A DNA stretch of 64,000 bases from Dyella jiangningensis (GCF_003264855.1 NZ_NFZS01000004.1:434001-498000); one strand, 5' to 3'; counted from the stretch's first letter, positions 1-8,498 are shown. The notes: generated by a model from the letters alone, not told the origin. Program-made: numbers and translations.

Positions 1-178
1 GCAGCGAGCACAGCTGGTGCAGTTCGGCGCGGATCTCGTCGATATACGGCACCAGGTCGATGCCGGGGTTGCGGCACTTGAACTTGTACTCGACCTGGGC
101 GGCCGGATAGTGGTGCAGCACCACCTGCATCATGGAGAACTTGTACAGGTCGGTGTCGAGCAGGGAGGAAACGATCAT
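1..178 (-). CDS. pncB: nicotinate phosphoribosyltransferase, N-terminal part (runs off window)
   Basis: The first 59 codons of a minus-strand gene are present. They read [18 protein letters not shown], then a VLHHYP...[11 protein letters not shown] stretch, which is the characteristic N-terminus of nicotinate phosphoribosyltransferase. The enzyme turns nicotinate, PRPP and ATP into nicotinate mononucleotide in the NAD salvage (Preiss-Handler) pathway in the cytoplasm. The ATG is at 178-176 and the rest lies beyond the window start. Its upstream region carries several hairpins (265-302, 307-343 and 412-442), so the gene may have a structured leader. The identity is from recognised family sequence; catalytic residues are not in view. 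Confidence 0.9.
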   Translation of the reverse strand, partial: MIVSSLLDTDLYKFSMMQVVLHHYPAAQVEYKFKCRNPGIDLVPYIDEIRAELHQLCSL

Positions 179-511
179 CGGTCGCTCGCGCGGCGCGGGG
201 GAAGGGTTGGATTATCCCGCTCCGGATGCCGGTGGCGCGAGCGCACGGGTCACGCAGGCAAATAAAAACCCCGGTAGCCAGGGGAGGGGCTACCGGGGTT
301 TTGTCAGGCCGGTCCTAACAAAGAGGGGGAAATGGGACCGACCCCCCAGTGGCACGACGAAGCTGCACCACTTCCTGTCGCCGTCACGGCGATACGGTTG
401 GTTAGTGTGGGCCGCGGGGACCTAGTTCAAGCGTCCCCGTGGATTCGTTCAGCTTTTGGCAAGCTGGCGGAGCCGCCTACAATCGGCGCCCTTGCCCTTG
501 GGAAAACTCCG
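179..511. other. divergent intergenic region with three hairpins, no gene seen
   Basis: This is 333 bp between the pncB start (minus) and the cytochrome start (plus). It contains the terminator-like hairpin at 265-302, a 9-bp helix at 307-315/335-343, and a 10-bp helix at 412-421/433-442. I see no convincing ORF. The promoters of both flanking genes should lie here, but no clear -35/-10 pair stood out. Confidence 0.5.
265..302 (-). terminator. strong hairpin with U-tract in pncB/cytochrome divergent region
   Basis: A perfect 15-bp inverted repeat (265-279 with 288-302, 8-nt loop) has A-runs on its left and T-runs on its right. Read on the minus strand the stem is followed by TTTTTATTTG, so it looks like an intrinsic terminator about 85 nt before the pncB start. 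Read on the plus strand the T-run is only four long. A minus-strand terminator ahead of a minus-strand gene could be an attenuator or could end an unseen small RNA. A second helix (307-315 with 335-343, with one G-U pair on the minus strand) lies directly before it. Confidence 0.6.
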
Positions 512-1333
512 ATGCCTGCCCTGCTCCGCCGCCTGTGCATGCTCGCCCTCTGCGTGGCCCTGCCCCTGCGCGCCGCCGAGCTGACTGTCGACCTTGGCCA
601 TGGCGCGCGCACCTACCGCACGGAGCAGCTGCTGGCCCGCGGCGACGCCCGCACGATCGACATTCCCGACGATGTGTCGTTCAAGCGCGCCATGCGCTAC
701 CGCGCCGTGCCATTGAAGGCCTTGCTGCAGGGCGCGAGACCGGAGGATGCGCTGCTGTTCGTGGCCTCCGACGGCTTCGCCGCCGAGATCCCCGCCACGA
801 CGATCCTGCAGGCGCATGGCTCGGAAGCGTGGCTGGCTGTCGAAGAACCCGCCCGCCCGTGGCCGCCGCTCGCCGAGAACAAGGTTGCAGGCCCGTTCTA
901 CGTGGTGTGGACCGACCCGCAGGCCATGCGCATCGGGCCGGAACAGTGGCCGTTCCAGCTGGCCGCCATCCGTCGCCTCGCACCCGTGGCGGAACGCTTC
1001 CCGGGCATCGTGCCCGATCTGGCGCTGAAACCCGACGGAGCGGTCCGCAAGGGTTTTGCCGTGTTCCAGCGCACCTGCTTCGCCTGCCACACGCTCAACG
1101 GCCAGGGCGAAGCCCGGCTGGGCCCTGATCTCAACATTCCGCACAATCCCACCGAGTACCTGCGGGAAGACCTGCTCCGCGCCTACATCCGCGACCCGCA
1201 ATCGCTCAGGCACTGGCCGCAGGCGCGGATGCCGGGCTTCGACCGCCAGGCGCTTTCGGATGCGGAGCTCGATGAGCTGCTTGCCTACCTGCGCCATATG
1301 AGCGGGCGCAAAGCGCATCCCACATCGCCTTAA
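512..1333 (+). CDS. periplasmic c-type cytochrome with N-terminal molybdopterin-binding-like domain
   Basis: This is a 273-residue protein. An N-terminal signal peptide ends near residue 22 (cleavage around LRAA). Residues about 25-150 resemble the oxidoreductase molybdopterin-binding-like fold found in small periplasmic proteins, but that match is weak by eye. Residues 175-265 form a class I mono-haem cytochrome c with haem-binding CFACH at 189-193 and a probable distal methionine at Met240 (ARMPGF). It should carry electrons in the periplasm; the partner is unknown. I start at ATG 512 because longer frames upstream lack a signal peptide. The TAA stop (1331-1333) lies inside the left arm of the palindromic element that follows. 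Confidence 0.75.
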   Translation: MPALLRRLCMLALCVALPLRAAELTVDLGHGARTYRTEQLLARGDARTIDIPDDVSFKRAMRYRAVPLKALLQGARPEDALLFVASDGFAAEIPATTILQAHGSEAWLAVEEPARPWPPLAENKVAGPFYVVWTDPQAMRIGPEQWPFQLAAIRRLAPVAERFPGIVPDLALKPDGAVRKGFAVFQRTCFACHTLNGQGEARLGPDLNIPHNPTEYLREDLLRAYIRDPQSLRHWPQARMPGFDRQALSDAELDELLAYLRHMSGRKAHPTSP

Positions 1334-1692
1334 GGCAACACTGACTAAGTATTGCCGTCGTCATGATGTCTGGAAGGCTCGCCGGCTGTGTCGCGTGGCG
1401 CCGGGAAGACTGGCCGTCTTGCCAAGCCGCGCGGCACGGTAGGCGGGCCTTCCAGACATCACCCATCATTGAAAATTCAACCGGCTGGGCCCGCCCTGTC
1501 TGTCCGCACGCCTTCGGTCCGCTGGCTCGACAGACGGCCAGTCTGCCTTCCTCGCTCCTCAAGGCTGCGGCCATCCATGGCCGCTGCCCGCGTGCGCCAA
1601 CGGCCCTGTGGCCTGCGAACAGACGGGGCGGGTGACGACGCGAAGCTAGTCCCGTGGGACGACGGCAATACTTCGTCAGTGTTGCCTTAAGG
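1328..1692. mobile_element. nested-palindrome (MITE-like / structured RNA) element, copy 1
   Basis: Outer inverted repeats of 35 bp (1328-1362 and 1658-1692) match at 34 positions and begin with CCTTAAGGCAACACTGACTA. Inside are arm 1 (1365-1383 with 1442-1460, 18 of 19) and arm 2 (1490-1512 with 1610-1632, 20 of 23). Arm 2 encloses CAGAC/GTCTG (1530-1544) and the palindrome at 1567-1584. Within arm 1, 1386-1395 pairs with 1430-1439 using two G-U pairs, and the tip reads AAGA-CTGGCCG-TCTT followed by GCCAAGCCG. The stop codons of both flanking genes fall in the outer arms. No ORF inside is convincing. The same plan recurs at 38535-38802. Confidence 0.8.
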
Positions 1693-2769
1693 TTCACCGC
1701 TGGCGGCGAGCCGTTGCTGCAGGGCCTGCTCACGCTGCGCCGCGGGCAGCCGCGAGAGCGCCCGCACGTTGGTGTAGAACGCGGGCCACTGCCCTTCGGC
1801 CTGCCGGAACAGCGTGGCGAAGGCCGGCGTCCAGCGGTCGTAGAGCCCGAACGGCAGCAGCCGCGCGTTGTTGATCGGTGCAGCCACCCACGCATCGTAA
1901 CGATGATCGTCCGGCCAGTTCTTCGCACGCCACTGCGCGTAATGCGCGCGGAAATCGGCGATCTCACGCTGCTTGCCGGCTTCCATGGCGGACGCGTCGA
2001 CACCGCTGGCGTACAGCCTCTTCAGGCGATCGCGCAGGTCCAGCACCTGTTGCGTGAAACCGTCATCCATCGCCTTGCTTCGCGCGTCCTGCGGCGCCAT
2101 GCCTCGCGACTGTCGCCACTGGCGCAGCCCCTCCTCCTGCACGAAGGTGGCGAAGGACTCGTTGAACGCGCTGTCGTCCTTGACGTAAACCAGCTGGTGG
2201 GCCAGTTCGTGAAAGATCGTGCCGGCCAGCTCGTCGTCGTCCCAGCGCATCATGCTGCTGAGGATGGGATCGGCGAACCATCCGAGCGTGGAATAGGCGG
2301 GAACGCCGCCGACGTAGACATCGTCGCCTTTGGCCTCGAGCCGTGCCGCCTCCTGCTTCGCCCTGTCATGCGAAAAGTAGCCGCGGTAGGCCACGCAACC
2401 GGCGAACAGGAAGCAGTGCGTCACCGGCGCCACCGAATAGCGCGGCGTGGCGAACACGTTCCATACCACGTAGGGGCGATCGAGCTGGACGTAACTGGTG
2501 TAGCTGCGGTTATCCGGCAGGGCGAGCGCCGTCGTGGCAAACCGGCGCGCCTGTTGCGCCAGCGCCAGGCGCCGCTTCACGGCGGGGTCCGTGGAGGGAT
2601 CGGCAACCACCTCGGCGATGTCTCGGCGGTGCAGCACCAACTCGCCCTGCCCTTCGGCGACATGCGCGTAATAGCCCACCGTGCCGCAGCCAGAAAGCAT
2701 GAGGCCCATCGCCAGAGCGATGGGCCTGAACAGTGCGTGGGTTGGCGGCATGCAGGTAGACAACCTCAT
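1687..2769 (-). CDS. predicted aminopeptidase-family zinc lipoprotein
   Basis: This is a 360-residue protein. A lipoprotein signal with lipobox LSGC (Cys28) should anchor it in the envelope. Zinc-protease motif HELAH is at 187-191, with NESFA at 203-207 supplying the likely third ligand Glu204. The layout fits the predicted aminopeptidase family (COG4324/PF10023). Activity and substrate are unproven. ATG 2769 was chosen; ATG 2751 is a possible internal start that keeps the lipobox. The TAA stop lies in the right arm of the palindromic element. The next gene upstream (2790-3185) points the same way, 20 bp away, so the two may be co-transcribed. Confidence 0.75.
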   Translation of the reverse strand: MRLSTCMPPTHALFRPIALAMGLMLSGCGTVGYYAHVAEGQGELVLHRRDIAEVVADPSTDPAVKRRLALAQQARRFATTALALPDNRSYTSYVQLDRPYVVWNVFATPRYSVAPVTHCFLFAGCVAYRGYFSHDRAKQEAARLEAKGDDVYVGGVPAYSTLGWFADPILSSMMRWDDDELAGTIFHELAHQLVYVKDDSAFNESFATFVQEEGLRQWRQSRGMAPQDARSKAMDDGFTQQVLDLRDRLKRLYASGVDASAMEAGKQREIADFRAHYAQWRAKNWPDDHRYDAWVAAPINNARLLPFGLYDRWTPAFATLFRQAEGQWPAFYTNVRALSRLPAAQREQALQQRLAASGEP

Positions 2770-2789
2770 GCCGCGATTGTGCCCTGACT

Positions 2790-3185
2790 TCAGTGGCCGT
2801 GGTTGCCGTTCCAGCTGCCACGGTTGCCATGCCAATTGCCGTGTCCGGAATAGCCGCCATGGCCGCCGTAGTAACCGCCGTGGCCGTAGTAACCACCGTG
2901 ACCGTAGTAGCCGCCATGGTTGTAGTAGTGCGAATGACCGCCGTACCACACGCCGCCGATGCCGACGCTCACGGCAGGGCCGTAGCAGCAGCCATATCCA
3001 TAGCCGTAATAACCGTAGCTCGGGTAGTAGTAGCCCGGCGCAGCGCTGTAGGTGACGCCACTGCCGTAATAGGCATCGCCATACGTCGCCACGGGGCGCA
3101 CGTAGCTGTAGCCAGGATCGTAATAACAACCGGATAACGCCGCGGTGGCGACCGCGAGGGCAACACCGGCAAGCACGCGTTTCAT
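2790..3185 (-). CDS. Gly/Tyr/His-rich small lipoprotein
   Basis: This is a 131-residue protein starting MKRVLAGVALAVATAALSGC, a typical lipoprotein signal with Cys20. The mature part is low complexity: a Tyr/Gly-rich half followed by tandem HGGYYG-type repeats. The ATG at 3185 has a good ribosome site (GAGG, 8 nt upstream). The dense histidines suggest metal binding or surface adhesion, but this is inference; I do not recognise a named family. It probably shares a transcript with the downstream aminopeptidase-like lipoprotein. Confidence 0.75.
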   Translation of the reverse strand: MKRVLAGVALAVATAALSGCYYDPGYSYVRPVATYGDAYYGSGVTYSAAPGYYYPSYGYYGYGYGCCYGPAVSVGIGGVWYGGHSHYYNHGGYYGHGGYYGHGGYYGGHGGYSGHGNWHGNRGSWNGNHGH

Positions 3186-3319
3186 GACCATCACCTCACG
3201 GGTAGATGACTCCACTCTGGACCCGATCGATTAAGTGCGTGCTGAATGCGCTTTTCGCACGGCCGGGAGGCACGGGCCGCCCAGCCATGCGCTTGCGAAC
3301 GACGGTTTCCGGCACCGGT

Positions 3320-4045
3320 TCAGCCGTTGCCGCCGCGTTCGGGAGGCTGCCGGATGTGACCGTAGACCGCTTCGCTGGACACGCCCATGCCGGAGTTGCC
3401 ATTGCCCTGGTTGCCGGTGTCGCTGGAAGGCGGCTGATCGGCGCCGGGCCACGTCGGGCCTTGTTTCACGCGCTCCTGCTTCGCTTCGAGCAGGGCCTGG
3501 ATGTGCGCGGCCGCTTCCTGCGGCGTCAGCTGTTTCTTGGCCGCCTTGCGCGGTGACGCCGCCCGCGGACGTACAACCCGCTTCGGTGCCGCCGTCTTGT
3601 GTGCTCGGCGCGGCGCGGTCTTGCGCGTCGTGGCCTTGGTCGCGGCGGTCTTGCGTGTCGCGGCCTTTTTTGCCGGGGTCTTTTTCGCCGCGGCCTTGCG
3701 CGCCGTCTTGCGCACGGTCTTCTTCGCCGTCTTCCTGGCGGCGGTGGTCTTGCGCGTTGCTGGCCGCTTGGCCGTGGATTTGCGGGCGGAGGTCTTGGCT
3801 GCCGTCTTGCGGGTGGCGCTCTTGCGCGCCGTCGTCTTGCGGGCAGCGGTTTTCCTGGGCGTGGCTTTCTTGGCAGTGGTCTTTCGCGCGGAGGATTTCC
3901 GGGCGGCCGTCTTTCGGGAGGTCACTTTCTTGGCAGGCGCCTTGCGTGCGGCGCTCTTGCCGGTGGCGGTCTTGCGGGTGCTTTTGCGGGTGGCTGCTTT
4001 CCTGGCCGAGGATTTCTTCGCGGCCGGCTTGCGCGTCGTTGCCAT
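3320..4045 (-). CDS. Lys/Ala/Arg-rich histone H1-like DNA-binding protein
   Basis: This is a 241-residue protein. Residues 1-165 are almost entirely short Lys/Arg-Ala-Thr repeats (KKxAARK, ARKTxARK), like the C-terminal domain of eukaryotic histone H1 and the bacterial AlgP/Hc-like proteins. A less basic segment containing LTPQEAAAHIQALLEAK follows, then a Pro/Gly/Asn-rich tail. Such proteins bind DNA non-specifically and condense or regulate chromosomes. The repeat makes its length prone to change. Many long frames on the other strand over this repeat are shadows. Start ATG 4045 gives MATTRKPAAKK. Confidence 0.75.
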   Translation of the reverse strand: MATTRKPAAKKSSARKAATRKSTRKTATGKSAARKAPAKKVTSRKTAARKSSARKTTAKKATPRKTAARKTTARKSATRKTAAKTSARKSTAKRPATRKTTAARKTAKKTVRKTARKAAAKKTPAKKAATRKTAATKATTRKTAPRRAHKTAAPKRVVRPRAASPRKAAKKQLTPQEAAAHIQALLEAKQERVKQGPTWPGADQPPSSDTGNQGNGNSGMGVSSEAVYGHIRQPPERGGNG

Positions 4046-4157
4046 GCGTCTTCACTCCTGCGGTTGTCGAGAGTGCCCGACGCCCTGCTCGCCAGGCAAA
4101 ACGAGCATTAGCACCGCGAAGATGTATCCGATGTGAGCAACTCCGCGAGTCGTCCGC

Positions 4158-4760
4158 TCAGAAGCGCGGCTGCGCAAGCTGCGACAGGAAATACGAGAAC
4201 ACTTCGGGCCGCAGCAGCAGCGTGAACGCCACACCGAACGCGGCGCCCCACAGGTGCGCGCTGTGATTGACGTTGTCCTGCGCACGGCGATCCATGTAGA
4301 TCGAATAGGCCAGGTAAAGCACCGCGTAGATGATGGCCGGCATCGGCACCACGAACACGATGATGCGTGACCACGGCGCCAGCAGGATGTAGGCGAACAA
4401 CACGGCGGATACCGCACCCGACGCGCCCAGGCTGCGATAGTTCGGGTTTCGCCGGTTCTTGAGATAGGTCGGCAGGATCGAAACCACCATCGCCACGATG
4501 TAGAACAGGGCGAAGCCCAGCATGCCCAGCCGCGCCGTATAGAAGCCCTCCATCGAGCGGCCGAAGAAGAACAGCGTGATCATGTTGAACAGCAGGTGGT
4601 TGAAATCCGCATGCACCACGCCGTAGGTCACCAGCCGGTGATACTCGCGATGCCGCGTGATGGCCGGCGGCCACAGGATCAGGTCGTTCATGAGGCGGAC
4701 GTTGTTGAACGCCATGAAGGACACGATGCAGGTGATGGCAATGATGGCCAGGGTGATCAT
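4158..4760 (-). CDS. rhomboid-family intramembrane serine protease
   Basis: This is a 200-residue protein with about six membrane segments. Rhomboid motifs are present: HADFNHLLFNM (50-60), the catalytic serine in GASG (Ser114) and the catalytic histidine in HSAHLWG (His169). It should cut transmembrane substrates within the inner membrane; the substrate is unknown. The ATG at 4760 is chosen because it starts directly at the first membrane segment; the longer frame upstream has no sensible sequence. It is divergent from the PhzF-like gene. Confidence 0.88.
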   Translation of the reverse strand: MITLAIIAITCIVSFMAFNNVRLMNDLILWPPAITRHREYHRLVTYGVVHADFNHLLFNMITLFFFGRSMEGFYTARLGMLGFALFYIVAMVVSILPTYLKNRRNPNYRSLGASGAVSAVLFAYILLAPWSRIIVFVVPMPAIIYAVLYLAYSIYMDRRAQDNVNHSAHLWGAAFGVAFTLLLRPEVFSYFLSQLAQPRF

Positions 4761-4921
4761 GCGGTTTCCGTGAGAATCATCGGGACAAAGAGCCCGCATC
4801 TTGGCCGCGCGCGCCCGGCTTGTCGACACCGCCTGCGCGCCGGACGCCGCGCACGGCCTGCCTTTCCGCACTATCATTCGCGGCTTCGCGCGTTTTCCCC
4901 ACGCCTGCAGGCCCCCTCCCC

Positions 4922-5803
4922 ATGTCGATCCGTTACCTGCATCTGGACGTCTTTGCCGCCACGCCTGGCGGCGGCAACCACCTGGGTGTCGTCACCGACG
5001 CCACCGGCTGGAGCGATGCCCGCATGCAAGCCTTCGCCCGCTGGACCAACCTGGTCGAGACCACCTTCCTGCTCCCGCCGAGCCAATCCGACGCGAGCTA
5101 CCGCGTGCGTATCTTCACGCCGCACAAGGAAATTCCCTTTGCCGGGCATCCCAGCATCGGCAGCGCGCATGCCGTGCTGCTGTGCGGCCTGGCTGCGCCC
5201 GTGAATGGCGTGCTGTGGCAGGAATGCGGTGCGGGCGTGCTGCCCATCCGCGTCGAGGGCAGCGGTGAGGATCGCCAGCTGTTGCTGAAATCGCCGCACG
5301 CCGTGGTGGAAAAGACCGGCCTGGACGCCCATCCGCTGCTGCAGGCGGCGCTAGGTGGCATCGGCCTTGGCGCCCTGCCGCCGGCCTACGTCGCCGGTGG
5401 ACGCCACTGGTGGCTGGCCGAGTGCGCCGACGAGGCCTCCCTGCGCCACTGGCAGCCGGATCATTCGGCGATCGGCGCGTTGGCGCACGCCACCGACAGC
5501 CTGGGTCTTTGCGTGTTCGCGCGCAGCTCACACCCCGACTACCCGCTGGTGGTGCGCGCCTTCCCGGCCGGCGTCGGCATCGTGGAAGACCCCGCCTCCG
5601 GCGCCGCCAATGGCCTGATTGCTGCCTACATTGCCCACGCCGAGCCACATGGCCCGCTCGCCGGCGGCTACATGGTGAGCCAGGGCCGCGAGATCGGCCA
5701 CGACGCCAGCCTCGCCGTACGCATCGACGGTGATGTCGTGTGGATCGGCGGGCGCACCAACACCATCATCGACGGCACGCTGCACTGGAACGGCGCGGCG
5801 TGA
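4922..5803 (+). CDS. PhzF-family isomerase/epimerase
   Basis: This is a 293-residue protein with the diaminopimelate-epimerase-like fold of the PhzF family. It has the N-terminal [12 protein letters not shown] segment, the conserved acidic residue in NLVETTF (Glu46), and the DPASGAAN signature in the second half. In PhzF the glutamate is the acid/base of the isomerisation of dihydro-3-hydroxyanthranilate. There are no phenazine genes nearby, so the substrate here is unknown. The start at ATG 4922 gives the usual MxxxYLxLDVF opening. Its stop overlaps the next start by GTGA, indicating translational coupling. Confidence 0.85.
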   Translation: MSIRYLHLDVFAATPGGGNHLGVVTDATGWSDARMQAFARWTNLVETTFLLPPSQSDASYRVRIFTPHKEIPFAGHPSIGSAHAVLLCGLAAPVNGVLWQECGAGVLPIRVEGSGEDRQLLLKSPHAVVEKTGLDAHPLLQAALGGIGLGALPPAYVAGGRHWWLAECADEASLRHWQPDHSAIGALAHATDSLGLCVFARSSHPDYPLVVRAFPAGVGIVEDPASGAANGLIAAYIAHAEPHGPLAGGYMVSQGREIGHDASLAVRIDGDVVWIGGRTNTIIDGTLHWNGAA

Positions 5804-6276
5804 ATCCCGCCGCGCAGATCTGGGTGGATGCGGACGCCTGTCCGGCGGCCATCAAGGAAGTGCTGTTTCGCGCCGCCGAGCGCGAGCAGGTATCGGTGAC
5901 GCTGGTGGCCAACCAGTGGCTGCGCACTCCGCCTTCGAAGTACGTGCGCGCCATCCAGGTGCCCGGCGGCTTCGATGTGGCCGACAACGAGATCGTGGAA
6001 CGCGTGGCCGCGGACGACCTGGTGGTCACGCAGGACATTCCCCTGGCCGCCGCCGTGATCGCCAAGGGCGCGCTCGCCATGCATCCACGCGGCGAGCTGT
6101 ACACCGCCGACACCATCGCGCAGCGCCTTGGCATGCGCAATTTCATGGATGAATTGCGCGGCGCCGGCATCGACACGGGCGGCCCGGCGGCATTCCATCC
6201 GCGCGACAAGCAGGCGTTCGCGAACCAGCTGGATCGTTGGTTGACGCGGCGCAGGCAGGCGAAACCACGTCTGTAG
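5800..6276 (+). CDS. UPF0178 / YaiI-YqxD family protein
   Basis: This is a 158-residue protein with the family opening [20 protein letters not shown] and the [11 protein letters not shown]...[11 protein letters not shown] core. The fold is NYN/PIN-like in appearance, suggesting a nuclease-type fold, but the biochemical role is not established. The start is a GTG at 5800 that overlaps the PhzF-like stop codon; the longer in-frame ATG reads through unrelated sequence. Its TAG stop (6274-6276) is built into the first bases of a GTAG-type REP repeat. Confidence 0.85.
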   Translation: MNPAAQIWVDADACPAAIKEVLFRAAEREQVSVTLVANQWLRTPPSKYVRAIQVPGGFDVADNEIVERVAADDLVVTQDIPLAAAVIAKGALAMHPRGELYTADTIAQRLGMRNFMDELRGAGIDTGGPAAFHPRDKQAFANQLDRWLTRRRQAKPRL

Positions 6277-6355
6277 GAGCGCACCCAGTGCGCGACCGCG
6301 GCGCTGGGTAGTCATCCGCTTCGCAGGCTTATCGCGCACTGGGTGCGCTCCTACA
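6272..6355. repeat. GTAG-type REP pair (REPIN), family A copy 1
   Basis: Two copies of a REP face each other. Each starts TGTAGGAGCGCACCCAGTGC and holds a GCGCAC-CCA-GTGCGC hairpin. The inverted mate ends at 6355. GTAG-headed REPs are spread by RAYT transposases; none is in this window. Other copies lie at 33404-33538, 35891-36025 and 52107-52175. This one overlaps the stop codon of the UPF0178 gene. Confidence 0.9.
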
Positions 6356-6367
6356 TGAGAGCGTTTG

Positions 6368-7255
6368 TTACAGCTTGCGCTCGTCCAGATGCGCGCGCCG
6401 CGCGGCGACCTGAGCCATGATCGACCAATCCACGTCCTCGTCGCCCGCCGACAGCGCCTCCAGCAGGCTGTCGTGCAGCAGGCTGGCCAGCGGTAGCGGT
6501 ACACGCGTGGCGTCGGCGGCGGACAAGGCCAGGCCGATGTCCTTGTAGCCCAGCGGCAAGGCGAACCCGGCCGGCGTGTAGCGTTGTTCGGCGATCAGCT
6601 TTGCATAGCCCTGGAAGGCCGGCGACGCAAACAGCGTGCTGGTCATCACTTCGAGAAAGTCAGCCGCGCTGACGCCATGGGCGCGCGTGAGCGCCGATGC
6701 TTCGGCCATGCTCTCGATGGCGGCACCCAGCATGAAGTTGCCGGCGATCTTCACGACGTTGGCGCGTTCGGGCGCATCGCCCAGCGGCCAGATGCGGCTG
6801 CCCATGGTTTCCAGCAGCGGCCGCACGCGCTCGATCACGCCCGGCCTGCCGGCGGCAACGATGTTGAGCTTGCCGGCCGCGGCCACATCCGGACGTCCGA
6901 AGACGGGAGCGGCGACATAGTCGATGCCGCGCTTGGCGTGTTCTGCCGCCAGCTCCTTGGCGAGCGCCACCGAGATGGTGGCGTGATTGACATGCACGAT
7001 GCCCTTGTCCATCGCGTCGAGCAGCCTGCCTGCAAGGAAGACATCGCGCACGGCCTGGTCGTTGGCCAGCATGCTGAACAGCGCGTCGCCGAGCACGGCA
7101 CGATCTGCAGTCTTCACCACTTTGGCGCCCAGCGATGCCAGCGGCTCGGTGGGGCCCGGCGAACGGTTCCATACCGTTACCTCGTGGCCGGCCTTGATGA
7201 GGTTGCTCGCCATGGCACTGCCCATGGCGCCGAGGCCGATGAAACCGACTTTCAT
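6368..7255 (-). CDS. NAD(P)-dependent beta-hydroxyacid dehydrogenase family oxidoreductase
   Basis: This is a 295-residue cytoplasmic enzyme of the 3-hydroxyisobutyrate / 6-phosphogluconate dehydrogenase superfamily. The N-terminal Rossmann domain begins MKVGFIGLGAMG (GxGxxG at 7-12), and the catalytic lysine sits in KIAGNFMLG (Lys169). The C-terminal all-helical domain completes the fold. Substrates in this family include hydroxyisobutyrate, tartronate semialdehyde and glyoxylate; the sequence alone does not decide. A good ribosome site (GGAGAAG) precedes the ATG at 7255. Confidence 0.85.
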   Translation of the reverse strand: MKVGFIGLGAMGSAMASNLIKAGHEVTVWNRSPGPTEPLASLGAKVVKTADRAVLGDALFSMLANDQAVRDVFLAGRLLDAMDKGIVHVNHATISVALAKELAAEHAKRGIDYVAAPVFGRPDVAAAGKLNIVAAGRPGVIERVRPLLETMGSRIWPLGDAPERANVVKIAGNFMLGAAIESMAEASALTRAHGVSAADFLEVMTSTLFASPAFQGYAKLIAEQRYTPAGFALPLGYKDIGLALSAADATRVPLPLASLLHDSLLEALSAGDEDVDWSIMAQVAARRAHLDERKL

Positions 7256-7319
7256 GTGTTCTTCTCCACGTTCTGCAGCGCCGCCAGTGGATCACGGCGC
7301 GCGTTCAGCTCATGCGAAA

Positions 7320-8498
7320 TCAGACCACTTCACCTGCCGCGTGGCCCGATGCCCATGCCCACTGGAAGTTGTAACCGCCCAGCCAACCGGTGACGTCCAC
7401 CACTTCACCAATGAAGAACAGACCCGGAACCAGTTTCGATTGCAGGGTCGACGACGACAGACCATCGGTATCGACGCCACCCAGGGTGACTTCCGCCGTG
7501 CGGTAGCCCTCGGTGCCGCTGGCGACGATGGGCCAGTCGTGCAGTTGCGCGCCGATCTGCGCGAGTTCCGCTTCGCGGTACTGGCGCATGGGCCTGCTTT
7601 CGAACCACAGCTCGCACAGGCGCTGCGCGAGGCGTCGCGGCAGCAGGTCGGCAAGCACGTTCTTCAACTCGGCCGCCGGACGGGCCACGCGCTGTTCCTG
7701 CAACCAGGCGCCGGCATCCGCTTCGGGCAACAGATCGATGCGCAGGTCATCGCCCGGCTGCCAGTACGAGGAAATCTGCAGGATGGCCGGCCCGCTGATG
7801 CCGCGATGCGTGAACAGCATGCCGGCGCGAAAACTGCGTTTTCCTACGCGCGCTTCGACAACGGGCAACGCGACGCCGGAGAGATCCTGATAACGCTCCT
7901 GGTGTTTTCCACTGAGCGTCAACGGCACCAGCCCCGCGCGTGTAGGCAGCACGTTGTGGCCGAACTGCCGGGCCAGCTCATAGCCGAAACCCGTTGCGCC
8001 CATGCTGGGAATGGACAGCCCGCCCGTGGCGACCACCAGCGACTGCGCATGCACTTCGCCATGGGCGGTAAGAACGTTGAAACCCTCTTCCGTGCGCTGC
8101 GCGCGCGTCACACCACAACTCGCTTCGATGCGCACGCCGGCCTGCGCGCATTCATCCAGCAGCATGCGCACGATCAGCTTGGAGGATTCGTCACAGAAGA
8201 GCTGGCCGAGCTCCTTCTCGTGGTAGGCGATGCGGTGCTTTTCCACCATCGCGATGAAATCCCACGGCGTGTAGCGCGCCAATGCCGACTTGGCGAAGTG
8301 CGGGTTGCCCGAGAGATAACACGACGGCGTCACGCCCATGTTGGTGAAATTGCAGCGGCCACCGCCCGACATCAGGATCTTCTTGCCGACCTTGTTGGCG
8401 TGATCCACCACCAGCACCGAGCGCCCGCGCTGGCCGGCCACCATGGCGCACATGAGCCCGGCGGCACCGGCGCCGATGACCAAGACATCCACTTTCAC
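7320..8498 (-). CDS. yhiN: HI0933/YhiN-family FAD-binding oxidoreductase
   Basis: This is a flavoprotein of about 392 residues. The N-terminal dinucleotide-binding motif VLVIGAGAAGLMCA is followed by the family signature KILMSGGGRCNFTN. Near the C-terminus, GLFFIGEVVDVTGWLGGYN is the second FAD contact typical of HI0933-like proteins. The family is predicted to reduce organic substrates, but the E. coli YhiN role is unknown. I prefer the GTG start at 8498 (MKVDVLVIGAG); an in-frame ATG at 8528 would add ten residues. It is divergent from yajQ. Confidence 0.85.
   Translation of the reverse strand: MKVDVLVIGAGAAGLMCAMVAGQRGRSVLVVDHANKVGKKILMSGGGRCNFTNMGVTPSCYLSGNPHFAKSALARYTPWDFIAMVEKHRIAYHEKELGQLFCDESSKLIVRMLLDECAQAGVRIEASCGVTRAQRTEEGFNVLTAHGEVHAQSLVVATGGLSIPSMGATGFGYELARQFGHNVLPTRAGLVPLTLSGKHQERYQDLSGVALPVVEARVGKRSFRAGMLFTHRGISGPAILQISSYWQPGDDLRIDLLPEADAGAWLQEQRVARPAAELKNVLADLLPRRLAQRLCELWFESRPMRQYREAELAQIGAQLHDWPIVASGTEGYRTAEVTLGGVDTDGLSSSTLQSKLVPGLFFIGEVVDVTGWLGGYNFQWAWASGHAAGEVV

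Noticed and set aside
411-442. tRNA-like T-arm (TTCAAG in a hairpin loop)
   Set aside because: The GTTCAAGC loop is too long for a T-arm, and there is no acceptor stem, D-arm or anticodon arm around it.
3235-4266. 343-codon plus-strand Arg/Ser/Cys-rich frame
   Set aside because: It is the reverse reading of the Lys/Ala repeat protein and part of the rhomboid gene.
6272-6355. factor-independent terminator or CRISPR-like repeat
   Set aside because: The facing halves are a GTAG REP pair seen four times at wide spacing; there is no U-tract and no regular spacer array.
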